Source of the DNA: JAPLJU01 sp036725345 | GTDB taxonomy: Bacteria > Desulfobacterota > Syntrophia > Syntrophales > UBA2192 | Length of the DNA: 64,000 bases | Assembly: GCA_036725345.1 (NCBI GenBank) | Contig: DAIMEJ010000001.1 | Span: forward strand, 124,001 to 188,000 | Direction: 5' to 3' | Shown: positions 1-9,365 of the stretch, one piece after another | Layout of the letters: every line of letters begins with the position of its first letter | Position numbering within the stretch: the first letter of the stretch is position 1 | Notes under the pieces: generated by a model | Seen by the model: the letters and a program-made list of their open reading frames with translations, nothing else | Told to the model about the DNA's origin: nothing | Databases searched by the model: none | Position numbers and translations under genes: made by a program

Positions 1-1
1 G

Positions 2-1168
2 GCCCTCACGGGTTTTCTCCCCCGGTTCAGCACATCCTACAGCTATGCCAGGCTGAATGAACCGCCGAGCGTCAAGTTACCGATCACCGGGTACCAGCCG
101 GTTGAAACGGGCACGGAGGATAATTACAACTGGTTCGTCGAGCTCAAGCAGCCGCTCTTTGCCGGCGGCAGGATTCTGTCGGCATACCAGGCGAGCAAAA
201 TCGGGCTGGATATCTCCCGCACGGAGGAAATTTCAACCGTCCAGAATATCATTCTGGAGACCACGGTGGCCTATTTCAATATTCTGCGCGCCGAGAAACT
301 GCTGGAGGTCGCAAAGCAGTCCGTCGAACAGAGGACGGCCCAGAGGGATCTGGCAAAGGAGTACTTTGATGTCGGGTTGATCCCCAAGAATGATCTCCTG
401 ACGGCGGAGGTTGAGCTGGCCAACGGGACCCAGCTGCTCATACGGGCGGAAAACGGCCTCGAAATTGCCAGGGCGAAATTCAATACACTCCTCCGGCGCG
501 ACATCAACGAATCCGTCACCGTCGAAGACATACTGAAGTATGAGCCTTATGGAAGAACCATGGAAGAGTGTTTCAGGATCGCGGCCGGACAACGGCCCGA
601 AATCAGAAATTCCACCCTGAAGGTGGAACAGGCGGGGAAGCAGGTCGATCTGGCTGCAAGTGAGTTCTACCCCGCGCTGAACCTTTCCGGCAAATACGGG
701 AGGTTCGGCGATGAGGCGGATCTCTCCGGATCCCTGTACCAGGATTCGGAGAACTGGTCCGTGCTGGCCGTGGCCAGCTGGGATTTCTGGGAATGGGGCA
801 GGACAAAGTACAACCGGGACTATTACCGCAGCAGGCAACAACAGGCCCGTGACGCCCTGACCGACGTGAAGGACCAGGTGGCCCTGGATGTGAAGAATGC
901 CTACCTGGTCATGAAAGAGGCGGAAAAACGAATACACGTGGCGGGCAAGAGCATCGAGCAGGCGGATGAAAATTTAAGAATTTATCAGGAACGGTACCGT
1001 GCGCAGGTATCGACGTCCAAGGACGTGCTCGATGCCCAGACCCTGCTGGTGAGGGCCAGGGCTGATTATTACGATGCGCTGAGCGAATACCGGATCGCCA
1101 TGGCGAGACTCGAGCGGTCCATGGGCGTCATCGACGCCCGGGGGGAAGAAAAAGCCCCGTCCAAATAA
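2..1168 (+). CDS. TolC-family outer membrane efflux protein (5' partial)
   Basis: Outer-membrane channel component of a tripartite efflux system. The frame is open from base 2, so the start and signal peptide lie outside the window; 388 residues are visible. The visible part has the features of the TolC/OEP family: long amphipathic helices rich in Ala, Glu, Gln and Arg, two similar halves, and a typical strand segment (LSGKYGRFGDEADLSGS) after the first helical hairpin. It ends 18 bases before a small phasin-like gene. A second TolC-like gene lies at 3209-4561, so the locus holds two channel paralogues. Which one partners the RND pump downstream cannot be decided from sequence. Family assignment is firm; substrate unknown. 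Confidence 0.88.
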   Translation, partial: ALTGFLPRFSTSYSYARLNEPPSVKLPITGYQPVETGTEDNYNWFVELKQPLFAGGRILSAYQASKIGLDISRTEEISTVQNIILETTVAYFNILRAEKLLEVAKQSVEQRTAQRDLAKEYFDVGLIPKNDLLTAEVELANGTQLLIRAENGLEIARAKFNTLLRRDINESVTVEDILKYEPYGRTMEECFRIAAGQRPEIRNSTLKVEQAGKQVDLAASEFYPALNLSGKYGRFGDEADLSGSLYQDSENWSVLAVASWDFWEWGRTKYNRDYYRSRQQQARDALTDVKDQVALDVKNAYLVMKEAEKRIHVAGKSIEQADENLRIYQERYRAQVSTSKDVLDAQTLLVRARADYYDALSEYRIAMARLERSMGVIDARGEEKAPSK

Positions 1169-1186
1169 ATATTGAGGAGGTGGCCC

Positions 1187-1480
1187 ATGCAGGAATGGAT
1201 CAAGAAGATGATGATGTTCGGTGTCGGCCTTGCCGCTATGACGCGGGATAAGATGGAAGAAATGGTGAATGAACTCGTCAGGAAAGGAGAAATGAGCGAG
1301 AAAGAGGGAAAGGAATTTGTCAATGACCTCATGGAAAAGTCGAGGAAAGTGACCCGGGATCTGGAGGCGAAGACGGAAGAAATGGTCGCCGCGACCCTCA
1401 AGAGGCTCAACATGCCCACCCGCAAGGAACTGGACGAACTCAGGGAACGCGTCGACAGGCTCGAGAAACGGGGAGATTAG
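1187..1480 (+). CDS. Phasin-like / PhaF-type small coiled-coil protein
   Basis: A 97-residue, highly charged, almost wholly helical protein. After an N-terminal MQEWIKKMMMFGVGL segment that is mildly hydrophobic, the rest is Lys/Glu/Arg-rich and ends in a heptad-like coiled coil (LDELRERVDRLEKR). This pattern is typical of small phasin/PhaF-like proteins that commonly precede UbiB-type kinases. The ATG at 1187 is chosen over an upstream TTG at 1172 because GAGGAGG lies 6 bases before it. The UbiB-like gene starts 10 bases after the stop, so the two are probably co-transcribed and may act together at the membrane. Function in this organism is not established. Confidence 0.7.
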   Translation: MQEWIKKMMMFGVGLAAMTRDKMEEMVNELVRKGEMSEKEGKEFVNDLMEKSRKVTRDLEAKTEEMVAATLKRLNMPTRKELDELRERVDRLEKRGD

Positions 1481-1490
1481 GGGACGGTCC

Positions 1491-3176
1491 ATGCGCATAA
1501 GCAAGATCGTCAGTCTGTCCAGGACCTATCGCCATTTGGACCGATACCGCCGGATCCTGTCCGTGATGTTCAAATACGGGTTCGAAGACGTGGTCCATCG
1601 ACTCCACGCGGGACCTTACGTTGAAAAGGGGCTCCAGTTCGGACGGCGGGAAGGCCTGGAAAAGATGACCCGGGCTGAGCGGGTGCGCCTGGCCCTGGAG
1701 GAACTGGGGCCGACGTTCGTGAAAATGGGTCAGGTCCTGTCCACCCGGCCGGACCTGATCCCCGTCGAGTGGATTGAAGAACTGTCGAAACTGCAGGATA
1801 ACGTTCCGCCTTTTCCCTTTGAACAGGTGAAAGAAATCATTGAAGAGGAGTTCGGTTGTCCCCTGGGCGAGCGGTTCGCGTCCTTTGATGAAACCCCAAT
1901 CGCGGCCGCGTCGATCGGCCAGGTCCACAGGGCGCGTCTGATAAGCGGTGAAGAAGTCGCCGTCAAGGTCCAGCGCCCGGGGATTCGCCCTGTCATCGAA
2001 ACCGACATCGAAATCCTCACGCATCTCGCCGGTCTCATGGAAAGGCACATCGAGGAGATGACGATCTACCGTCCGACACGCATCGTCGAGGAATTCGCGC
2101 GGACGATTGAACGCGAGATGGATTACACCGTTGAAGCGTCGAACCAGGAGCGTTTCGCGCGTCAGTTCGCGGGGCATGACCACCTGCATGTTCCCGGGAT
2201 CTACCGGGAAGCCCTCACGAGCCGTGTCCTCACCATGGAGTTCATCGACGGGATCAAGGCCTCGGAGCTCGAAAAGCTCGACCGGGCCGGCATGGACAGA
2301 AAGCTCATCGCCGCCAGGGGCGCCGGGCTCATCCTGGAGCAGATCTTCAAGCAGGGTTTCTTCCACGCCGATCCGCATCCGGGCAACGTTTTCGTGATGA
2401 AGGGCAACACCGTCTGTTATCTTGATTTCGGCATTATGGGGTCCGTGGACCGCCGTGCAAGAGAGCATTTCGTCGACCTGATCTACGGTTACGTGTCCAG
2501 GAACGAGGCCGGCATGGCATCGGCCCTGCTGAGACTAACCGAGTGGGAGCAGGAGCCCGACCGAAAGGCGCTCGAGAGGGATATCCGGAGTCTCATGGAT
2601 CTGCACCTCTACAAGCCGCTGAAGGAACTGCGGGTCAAGGATCTGCTCAGGAAGACGATGGAACTCATCGCCCGGCACAGACTGTTTTTCCCCCCCGATA
2701 TTTTCCTCATGATCAAGGGCCTGACGGCGGCGGAAGGCCTCGGGGTGATGCTCGACCCCGGTTTCAACATGGCTGCGACGGCGGAGCCTTTTGTCGCGGG
2801 GATCAAGGCGGAGCGGCTGAAGGCCGGGAGGATCATCGCCGACGTCCGGGAGTACGGCTGGGGGTTGATCGAACTTATCCGGGACCTGCCCGCGGAACTC
2901 CAGGACATGATCAGGTACACGAAAAAGGGGAAAATAAAAATCGGTTTCGAACACAGGGGCCTCGAGCATTTAATCTACGAGATGGACCGGTCGTCGAACC
3001 GGATCGCCTTCGCGCTCGTCTTGTCGTCCATCGTGATCGGGTCATCCCTGATCATCACGACCAACATCGGTCCTCTTTTATTGGGATTTCCCGTATTGGG
3101 TCTTTTCGGCTACACGATAGCGGGTGTATTGGGGATCTGGCTTCTCATATCCATCATCAGGTCCGGCAGATTATGA
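1491..3176 (+). CDS. ubiB: UbiB/AarF/ABC1 atypical kinase, membrane-anchored
   Basis: A 561-residue protein of the UbiB/ABC1 (ADCK) family, ATP-binding proteins that support quinone biosynthesis or lipid homeostasis rather than acting as ordinary protein kinases. The family KxGQ motif (KMGQVLSTRPDLIP, about residue 78), the Ala-rich loop (AAASIGQVHRA), the invariant Lys in EVAVKVQRPG, and the catalytic segment FFHADPHPGNVF followed by CYLDFGIMG are all visible. Two C-terminal hydrophobic helices (about 500-555) anchor it. The gene overlaps or abuts the next TolC gene, depending on the start used there. In an anaerobe the quinone is probably menaquinone; this is inference. Gene symbol is by family resemblance. 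Confidence 0.85.
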   Translation: MRISKIVSLSRTYRHLDRYRRILSVMFKYGFEDVVHRLHAGPYVEKGLQFGRREGLEKMTRAERVRLALEELGPTFVKMGQVLSTRPDLIPVEWIEELSKLQDNVPPFPFEQVKEIIEEEFGCPLGERFASFDETPIAAASIGQVHRARLISGEEVAVKVQRPGIRPVIETDIEILTHLAGLMERHIEEMTIYRPTRIVEEFARTIEREMDYTVEASNQERFARQFAGHDHLHVPGIYREALTSRVLTMEFIDGIKASELEKLDRAGMDRKLIAARGAGLILEQIFKQGFFHADPHPGNVFVMKGNTVCYLDFGIMGSVDRRAREHFVDLIYGYVSRNEAGMASALLRLTEWEQEPDRKALERDIRSLMDLHLYKPLKELRVKDLLRKTMELIARHRLFFPPDIFLMIKGLTAAEGLGVMLDPGFNMAATAEPFVAGIKAERLKAGRIIADVREYGWGLIELIRDLPAELQDMIRYTKKGKIKIGFEHRGLEHLIYEMDRSSNRIAFALVLSSIVIGSSLIITTNIGPLLLGFPVLGLFGYTIAGVLGIWLLISIIRSGRL

Positions 3177-3208
3177 GTGCAATTCATTCGGAGGAAGGGA
3201 ATTTCGGT

Positions 3209-4561
3209 ATGCATCGGAAAAGTCACTTGCGGACGAAAGGCATTATCTTTTATCTGGCGATTACCATTTTCTTTATTCTTGGCCCCCCGGAGCTAATCGC
3301 GGCGGAATATTCCCTCGAGGACCTTTTCCGGATCTCCCTGGAAAAGTCCGAAAAACTGAAGATTCAGGAGGAAGATTATTACATATCAAAGCAGGGGGAG
3401 TACAAGGCCCTGTCCCCTCTGCTGCCGAGGGTGACAGCCTCGGGAGGCCACACGCGGTTTGACGAGGAAAGACGGTCGAAAACGACCGGCGCCCTGATTC
3501 AGCCCGAGAGCTCTTCCCTGTGGGGCGTGATCATCGACGAAACCCTCTCCCTGAGCGGCCGGGAATTCACGGCGTACAGCGCCTCCAGGGATAATGTGCG
3601 GAAAAGCGGTGAAGATCTCTTCGCGGCCCGCGAAGGCTATCTGATTGCCGTTGCGACGGATTACTACAACGTCATGAAGGCCGCGAAACTCCTGGACATT
3701 TCCAATTCAAATGTGGAGCGCCTCACGACGCAACGAAACGCCGCCCGGACCCGGCTCCGGGTGGGTGAAGTCACAAAGACCACACTGCTGCGGGCGGAGG
3801 GGGAACTTTCCGGAGCCCTGGCCGATCAGGTGAGGGCGAAAAATCTCCTCGAGTTCACGCGGGCAAATCTGGCAAGAACGGTCGGGATTCCACCCGATTT
3901 CACCCTCCGGGAGACGCCCCTGGCCGATGTGGAAATTCTGCCTCTGGAAAAATACCAGGAGAAGGCCCTGAAAGAACGGGCGGAACTCAAGAGCCTGGAA
4001 CTTGATCGGCAGATCGCGGAGAAGCTGGTCAGTGTCGCGTGGGGGGCCTTCTGGCCCAGCGTTTCGCTCCAGGGGGCCTACGTCGGCAAGGATGAAAGCC
4101 CTGAATCCGCTTCCCTGGTGAGCGACAGTTACCTGGGGGCCGTTCTTGTGAACTTCCCTTTGTTCGAAGGCGGATTGAGGGTTGCGGAGCTCAACGAGGC
4201 CAAGGCAAGGCACCGGCAGTCGGGGCTCAATTATGAGGACAACGTCAAATCGGTTTATATCGAGGTTAAGGATGCCTATCTCAATCTGATCACACAGAGG
4301 GGCATCTACAAATCCCTGCAGGACCAGCTCACTTTTGCCAGGGAAAACAACACGGCCGTGACCAAACAGTTCGAATTCGGACTGGCCTCGATCATCGATG
4401 TGATCGATGCCAATAACCTCCTCGTGACCGCTGAGAGACAGCTCTACGATGCCATCTACACTTATCAGCTCGCCAATCTGAGGCTGAAGCGGGCCACGGG
4501 GGAACTCCTGAACGAATTTCAAGGGCAGGAACAAGGGAAGACCGCCCGGGCCGGAAATTAA
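3209..4561 (+). CDS. TolC-family outer membrane efflux protein
   Basis: A 450-residue outer-membrane channel protein. The start at 3209 is chosen because GGAGGAAGGGA lies about 9 bases before it and it opens a clean signal peptide (hydrophobic run IIFYLAITIFFIL, then Ala-Ala). An ATG at 3173 that overlaps the ubiB stop is an alternative start. The mature part has two TolC repeats of long helices (residues about 130-210 and 340-430) with the typical RVGEVTKTTLLRAEGEL and FEFGLASIIDVIDANNLL segments where channel helices turn. It lies 19 bases upstream of an MFP lipoprotein and an RND pump, so it is the most likely channel partner of that pump. Confidence 0.9.
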   Translation: MHRKSHLRTKGIIFYLAITIFFILGPPELIAAEYSLEDLFRISLEKSEKLKIQEEDYYISKQGEYKALSPLLPRVTASGGHTRFDEERRSKTTGALIQPESSSLWGVIIDETLSLSGREFTAYSASRDNVRKSGEDLFAAREGYLIAVATDYYNVMKAAKLLDISNSNVERLTTQRNAARTRLRVGEVTKTTLLRAEGELSGALADQVRAKNLLEFTRANLARTVGIPPDFTLRETPLADVEILPLEKYQEKALKERAELKSLELDRQIAEKLVSVAWGAFWPSVSLQGAYVGKDESPESASLVSDSYLGAVLVNFPLFEGGLRVAELNEAKARHRQSGLNYEDNVKSVYIEVKDAYLNLITQRGIYKSLQDQLTFARENNTAVTKQFEFGLASIIDVIDANNLLVTAERQLYDAIYTYQLANLRLKRATGELLNEFQGQEQGKTARAGN

Positions 4562-4580
4562 GGAGAAAGAGGGACCACAC

Positions 4581-5702
4581 ATGCCGAGATACCCATTCGG
4601 ACGATGTCAAAACCCAAACGTGGAAAACAGAGTGACCGCAGCGGCAGGACTGTTTATATCCCTTTGTGTGATTCTGTCGGTCACCGGGTGCGGGCAGAAG
4701 GAGGCCAAAGTCGTCGAGGAGAAGACCTATAACGTTCAAGTGGCCAAGGTCGAAAAAAAATCCCTGCGGCCGGCCGTGGAGGCCGTCGGGTCCCTGAAGC
4801 CCTACGAGGTGGTCATTGTCAGTTCGGAGGTGGACGGCATCCTGCACGAGATCAAGGTCAACGAGGGAGCGCCTGTCTCCAGGGGCACCCTGCTTGCCGT
4901 CATCGACGACCGGGACTACCGGAACGAGGCGACGCGGGCGGAGGCCGCCGTCCGGCAGGCGGAGGCGACACTCGCCAACACCAGACTCGAGTTTCAGAGG
5001 AAAGACGCCCTTTTCAAGGAAGAGCTTGTGACGCGGCAGCAGTATGACGACGTGACCACCCGCCTGGCCATCGCAGAAGCGGACGTGGAACGGGCGAAAG
5101 CCGCCCGTTCCATGGCCAAAGAGCGGCTGGACAAGACCCGGATCTACTCCCCTTTGGGCGGATTCGTTCAGGAGAAAAAACAGGCCGCCGGAAACTATGT
5201 CCGGAACGGAACCCCGATTTTCACCATCGTGCAGAACCACCCGCTGAAGCTCGACTTCACGATTGCTGAAAAAGACATCGGCAAACTGAAGGTGGGGCAG
5301 GATGTGACATTCACCGTCGAGACGCACGCGGGAAAGGAATTCACGGGCAAGCTCAAGACCATCTACCCCGCCCTCGAGGATCGGACGAGGACGCTGCAGG
5401 TCGAGGCCCTGGTGCCCAACCCCGAGAATGTCCTCAAGCCCGGGCTTTTTGCGAAGGTCACCCTTTACACGAGTGTCGCTGTCGATACCGTGGTCATTCC
5501 CGTGACGGCGATCATCTACGAAAATACCGTGACGAAGGTGTTTGTGGTCGAGGGGGACCGCGCGAAGGAGGTAAAAATCAAGATCGGGGGCAAGTACGGT
5601 GAACTCATGGAGGTCGTCGAGGGACTCGCGGGCGGTGAAACCCTCGTGATCGTGGGGCAGCGCAACCTGGCGGGAGGCGTGAAACTCAATGTGGCTCGCT
5701 GA
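4581..5702 (+). CDS. RND efflux periplasmic adaptor (membrane fusion protein), lipoprotein
   Basis: Adaptor subunit (HlyD/AcrA/MdtA type) linking an inner-membrane RND pump to a TolC channel; 373 residues. A hydrophobic segment (about 19-35) ends in a lipobox (SVTGC, Cys37), so the protein is probably lipid-anchored. Then follow the biotinyl-lipoyl half-motif (VSSEVDGILHEIKVNEGAPV), an alpha-hairpin rich in Ala/Arg/Glu (about 110-175), the second lipoyl half (TRIYSPLGGFV), and the beta-barrel and membrane-proximal domains. An in-frame GTG at 4620 would give a shorter signal peptide, but the ATG at 4581 has a better ribosome binding site (AAGGAGAAAGAGGG). It overlaps the pump gene by 14 bases, indicating translational coupling. 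Confidence 0.92.
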   Translation: MPRYPFGRCQNPNVENRVTAAAGLFISLCVILSVTGCGQKEAKVVEEKTYNVQVAKVEKKSLRPAVEAVGSLKPYEVVIVSSEVDGILHEIKVNEGAPVSRGTLLAVIDDRDYRNEATRAEAAVRQAEATLANTRLEFQRKDALFKEELVTRQQYDDVTTRLAIAEADVERAKAARSMAKERLDKTRIYSPLGGFVQEKKQAAGNYVRNGTPIFTIVQNHPLKLDFTIAEKDIGKLKVGQDVTFTVETHAGKEFTGKLKTIYPALEDRTRTLQVEALVPNPENVLKPGLFAKVTLYTSVAVDTVVIPVTAIIYENTVTKVFVVEGDRAKEVKIKIGGKYGELMEVVEGLAGGETLVIVGQRNLAGGVKLNVAR

Positions 5703-8700
5703 CACTTCGATCAATCGACCGGTCTTCGCGACGATGTTCATTCTCGCCCTGGTGGTTCTGGGGATCGTCAGTTACCCGAGCATCGGCGTCGATCTGTACC
5801 CCAAAGTCGATCTCCCCATCGTGAACGTGACGACCCGCCTGACGGGGGCAAGCCCCGAGATCATGGATATCGACGTCACGGACAAGATTGAAGAGGCCAT
5901 CAACACCATCAACGGGGTGAAGACCATCAGTTCCCAGAGCTTTGAGGGGGTTTCGGTCGTCACCGTCGAATTTGTGCTCGAAAGGGATATCGATGTCGCG
6001 GCACAGGACGTCAGAGAGAAAATCTCCATTATCCGGAGAAAACTCCCGGATGACATCGATGAACCGATTGTCGAAAAGGTCGATCCCGATTCAACGGCCG
6101 TCCTGTGGCTGAGCCTTTCCGGAAACCGGTCCATCGGTGAGCTGTCGACCTACGCCGATGAGGTCCTCAAAGAAAAATTGCAGAAGGTATCGGGCGTCGG
6201 CGCCGTCAATCTGGGGGGGCTCCGTCTCAGGCAGGTACGCATATGGCTTGACCAGGACAAGCTTCAAGCTTACCAGATCACTTCAGGCGACGTCATACAG
6301 GCTCTGGCAAGGGAGAATGTGGAGCTGCCCGGGGGAAGAATCGAAAGCGTCTCCAAGGAATACGCCGTCAAGATCAAGGGGGAATTCCCCCGTGTTCCCG
6401 ATTTCAACGACCTGATCGTCGCCTATTTCAAGGGGGCCCCGGTGCGTATCCGAGACATCGGACGCGCGGAAGATGGTCTGGAGGAGAGGCGTTCCATCGC
6501 CCGCCTGAACGGGGAAACGGCCGTCGGGCTGGGCATACAGAAGCAGTCCGGCACCAACACCGTCGAGATCATCGACCTCGTCAAGGCGGAACTGAAGAAG
6601 GTCGAGCAGACCCTGCCGCCGGGCATGAAGCTCAGCATCTCTTTCGACCAGTCCCGGTTTATCAAGAATTCCATTCACGAGGTTCAGAATCACCTCATCA
6701 TCGGGGGCTTCCTTGCCGTTTTGGCCGTGTTCATTTTTCTCCGGAACATCCGGACGACGATGATCAGCGCGCTGGCCCTGCCGATATCGGTCATATCGAC
6801 CTTCTTTCTCATCCAGGTCTTCGGATTCACCTTCAACAACATGACCATGCTGGGACTGACGCTCTCCATCGGCCTCCTCATAGACGATGCCATCATCGTC
6901 ATTGAAAACATCTATCGTCATGTCGAGGAGGGCATGAAGCCCAGGGAGGCCGCCGCCTTCGCCACGTCCGAGATCGGCCTGGCCGTCATGGCGACGACCA
7001 TGGCCATCGTGGCCATCTTCCTCCCCGTGGCCTTCATGAAGGGGATCATCGGCCGCTTCTTTCTCCAGTTCGCCCTCACGGTCGTCTTCGCGGTTCTCGT
7101 CTCGCTGATCGTCTCTTTCACGCTCACACCCATGATGTCCTCGCGCTATCTGAAGGCCCGCGCGCCGGGGAACCCCGGCCCCGTCCCCGGGGGTCATTCC
7201 AGGTTACGTGTATTTTTGCGAGCCGGCGACCGGCTGGAGCGGTTGTACAAAAAGACGGAAGATGCCTACCGTCAGATCCTCGTTTTCTGCCTGAACCGGC
7301 GGAATACCGTTTTGGTGCTGGCGGCGGTGATCTTCGTTTTGAGCATGATGATGACGCGATTCCTCGGCAAGGAATTTGTGCCCCAGGAGGACCAGAGCCA
7401 GTTCATTGTCCGTCTCGAGGCGCCCATGGATTACTCCGTCGATGAGACGGACAGGCTCTTCCAGAAGGCGGAAGCCATCGTCAAGGAAATCCCGGAGATC
7501 ATCCGGCTCTACTATTCCCAGGGAGGCGGCAGATTCAAGGAGGTCAACAAGGCCGTTTTCTTCATCACCCTCTCGCCGAAGAAGGAGAGAAAGAAAAGCC
7601 AGCAGGACATCCAGGCGGATATCCGGAAGCAGCTTTCTGAGGTTCCGGGCCTCAAGGCCAGTGCGGAAAATATTTCCCTCATCGGCGGCGGGCAGAGGAA
7701 CGTCCCCATACAGTACGCCATCCGGGGGACGGATCTGGACGCCCTTTCGAGGTATGCCAGACAGATCACCGATGAATTTTCGAAACTGCCCGGGATTGTC
7801 GATGTGGACACGACCATCGAAGCGGGGAAACCGGAGGTCAAGATCTACATTGACAGGGATAAGGCAGCCGACCTCGGCGTCAACATTGCCACCATCGCCG
7901 AGGCCGTGAATTTCCTCATCGGCGGGGAAGTGGATGTGACCAAGTACAAGGACGAGGCCAAGGGGAGGCGCTATGACGTGCGGGCGAGACTCAATCCCGA
8001 AAACAGGGTGAACCCGACCGATATCGGCAGGATCTACGTGCGATCAAGGGACGGGAGGCTGGTGGAGCTCTCGAACATGATCAAGTTGGTCGAGGGGGGA
8101 GGGCCCAGCGTCATCAACCGCGTCGACCGGCAGAGGGCCGTCACCCTTTTCGCCAACCTCGAGAAGAAACCGATGGGACAGGCCATGGAGGAACTCAACG
8201 GCATCACGAACAAAATCCTCCCATCCGATTTCACGGCCTCTTACAAGGGACAGGCCAACGTCATGCAGGAATCCTTCCAGTACCTGCTCTTCGCGGTCCT
8301 GCTCGGCGTCATCATGGCCTACATGGTCCTGGCGGCGCAATTCGAAAGTTTCATCCACCCCTTCACGGTGCTTCTATCGTTGCCCCTTTCTTTCATCGGC
8401 GCCTTCGGGGCCCTGTTCCTCACGGGAAAGACGCTCAATGTTTTCAGCTACATCGGCCTGATCCTCCTTTTGGGGCTCGTGAAGAAAAACGCCATTCTGC
8501 TCGTGGACTACACCAACACCCTGAGGGCGAGAGGGATCGAGAGGCGTGAGGCGATCCTCGAAGCGGGGCCGGTGAGGCTGCGGCCCATTCTGATGACGAC
8601 CTTTGCCATGATCTTCGGCATGCTGCCGGTCGCGTTGGGGGTGGGCGAAGGGGCCGAGACCCGATCGCCCATGGGTGTGGCCGTGATCGGGGGGCTTTTG

Positions 8701-8949
8701 ACGTCGCTTTTCCTCACGCTCGTCGTTGTGCCGGCCGCTTACGACCTCTTCGACGACGGCCAGGAGTGGCTGAAACGAAAGGAATACCGCAAGCTCGCCA
8801 CGCCGCGATACTGGAACGGGAAAGCCAGGGGAATACCGGCGCTCACGAAGAAAATCGCCCAGGCCCCGCGGGTTTTTTCTTCTGCGGCATCGGATGCGGC
8901 ATCCCTCATCAAAAAGCAAAAGCGGGGAGAACCCCCGCGGAAAAAGTGA
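5689..8949 (+). CDS. RND-family multidrug efflux pump, inner-membrane subunit
   Basis: A 1086-residue AcrB/MdtBC-type resistance-nodulation-division transporter driven by the proton gradient. The N-terminus (MWLADTSINRPVFATMF) is the usual first transmembrane segment. The large periplasmic domains follow, then the TM4 motif with the paired aspartates used in proton relay (GLLIDDAIIVIENIYRH, about residue 398-415). The second half repeats the fold, with QFESFIHPFTVLLSLPLS and GLVKKNAILLVDYTN. The C-terminus carries a basic cytoplasmic tail of about 60 residues that is longer than in AcrB. The sequence does not reveal whether it exports drugs, lipids or solvents; heavy-metal-specific motifs were not recognised. 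Confidence 0.95.
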   Translation: MWLADTSINRPVFATMFILALVVLGIVSYPSIGVDLYPKVDLPIVNVTTRLTGASPEIMDIDVTDKIEEAINTINGVKTISSQSFEGVSVVTVEFVLERDIDVAAQDVREKISIIRRKLPDDIDEPIVEKVDPDSTAVLWLSLSGNRSIGELSTYADEVLKEKLQKVSGVGAVNLGGLRLRQVRIWLDQDKLQAYQITSGDVIQALARENVELPGGRIESVSKEYAVKIKGEFPRVPDFNDLIVAYFKGAPVRIRDIGRAEDGLEERRSIARLNGETAVGLGIQKQSGTNTVEIIDLVKAELKKVEQTLPPGMKLSISFDQSRFIKNSIHEVQNHLIIGGFLAVLAVFIFLRNIRTTMISALALPISVISTFFLIQVFGFTFNNMTMLGLTLSIGLLIDDAIIVIENIYRHVEEGMKPREAAAFATSEIGLAVMATTMAIVAIFLPVAFMKGIIGRFFLQFALTVVFAVLVSLIVSFTLTPMMSSRYLKARAPGNPGPVPGGHSRLRVFLRAGDRLERLYKKTEDAYRQILVFCLNRRNTVLVLAAVIFVLSMMMTRFLGKEFVPQEDQSQFIVRLEAPMDYSVDETDRLFQKAEAIVKEIPEIIRLYYSQGGGRFKEVNKAVFFITLSPKKERKKSQQDIQADIRKQLSEVPGLKASAENISLIGGGQRNVPIQYAIRGTDLDALSRYARQITDEFSKLPGIVDVDTTIEAGKPEVKIYIDRDKAADLGVNIATIAEAVNFLIGGEVDVTKYKDEAKGRRYDVRARLNPENRVNPTDIGRIYVRSRDGRLVELSNMIKLVEGGGPSVINRVDRQRAVTLFANLEKKPMGQAMEELNGITNKILPSDFTASYKGQANVMQESFQYLLFAVLLGVIMAYMVLAAQFESFIHPFTVLLSLPLSFIGAFGALFLTGKTLNVFSYIGLILLLGLVKKNAILLVDYTNTLRARGIERREAILEAGPVRLRPILMTTFAMIFGMLPVALGVGEGAETRSPMGVAVIGGLLTSLFLTLVVVPAAYDLFDDGQEWLKRKEYRKLATPRYWNGKARGIPALTKKIAQAPRVFSSAASDAASLIKKQKRGEPPRKK

Positions 8950-9048
8950 AAACGGCCAAGGTGATGGTCCCCGGGGACGTTGTCCGGCGGAGGAAAACCC
9001 GGGACGAACCGGCCGACGCCCAAGCCTGCGCGGCGCGAAGGAGGGGGT

Positions 9049-9339
9049 ATGAAGATGTTCCTGATCGTTTATTGCGATGCGGCCGATTATGATGTTTTCG
9101 CCGCCCTGAAGAAGGCCGGGTTCAAGTCCTACACGAAGATGGAAGGGGTGAGGGGGGAAGGGACGGACACGGTACCGAAACTGGGGACCCACTGCTGGCC
9201 GGGGAAGAATAACGTTGTGTTCATCGGGGTGCAGGATTCGGATATGCCGCGGATTACGGAGGTGGTCCGGAATCTGAGGCAGGAACATCCCCGCGCCGGC
9301 GTGAAGGGCTTCGTTCTGCCCATGGAAGAGGTCATCTGA
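9049..9339 (+). CDS. Small PII-like, transporter-associated protein (PG0541-like)
   Basis: A 96-residue protein beginning MKMFLIVYCDAADYDVFAALKKAGFKSYTKM, with the beta-alpha-beta pattern and the ending seen in small PII-like ferredoxin-fold proteins that commonly sit next to AcrB-type pumps. The ATG at 9049 follows a strong AAGGAGGGGG site; longer in-frame starts have none. It lies 99 bases after the RND pump in the same direction. A role in sensing or regulating the pump is an inference from context. No nucleotide-binding motif can be recognised by eye. Confidence 0.72.
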   Translation: MKMFLIVYCDAADYDVFAALKKAGFKSYTKMEGVRGEGTDTVPKLGTHCWPGKNNVVFIGVQDSDMPRITEVVRNLRQEHPRAGVKGFVLPMEEVI

Positions 9340-9365
9340 GGTCCGGGGCCATCCGGACCCTACTC
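9340..9365. terminator. Terminator-like hairpin between convergent genes
   Basis: GGTCCGG (9340-9346) pairs with CCGGACC (9353-9359), followed on the plus strand by CTACTCTTTTT. It begins right after the stop of the small PII-like gene and overlaps the end of the convergent folE2 gene. It could end the efflux operon transcript. Confidence 0.6.

Noticed and set aside
2543..3208. A long plus-strand frame running through ubiB into the second TolC gene
   Set aside because: It is the TolC frame extended backwards through ubiB coding sequence. The signal peptide and ribosome site place the start at 3209.
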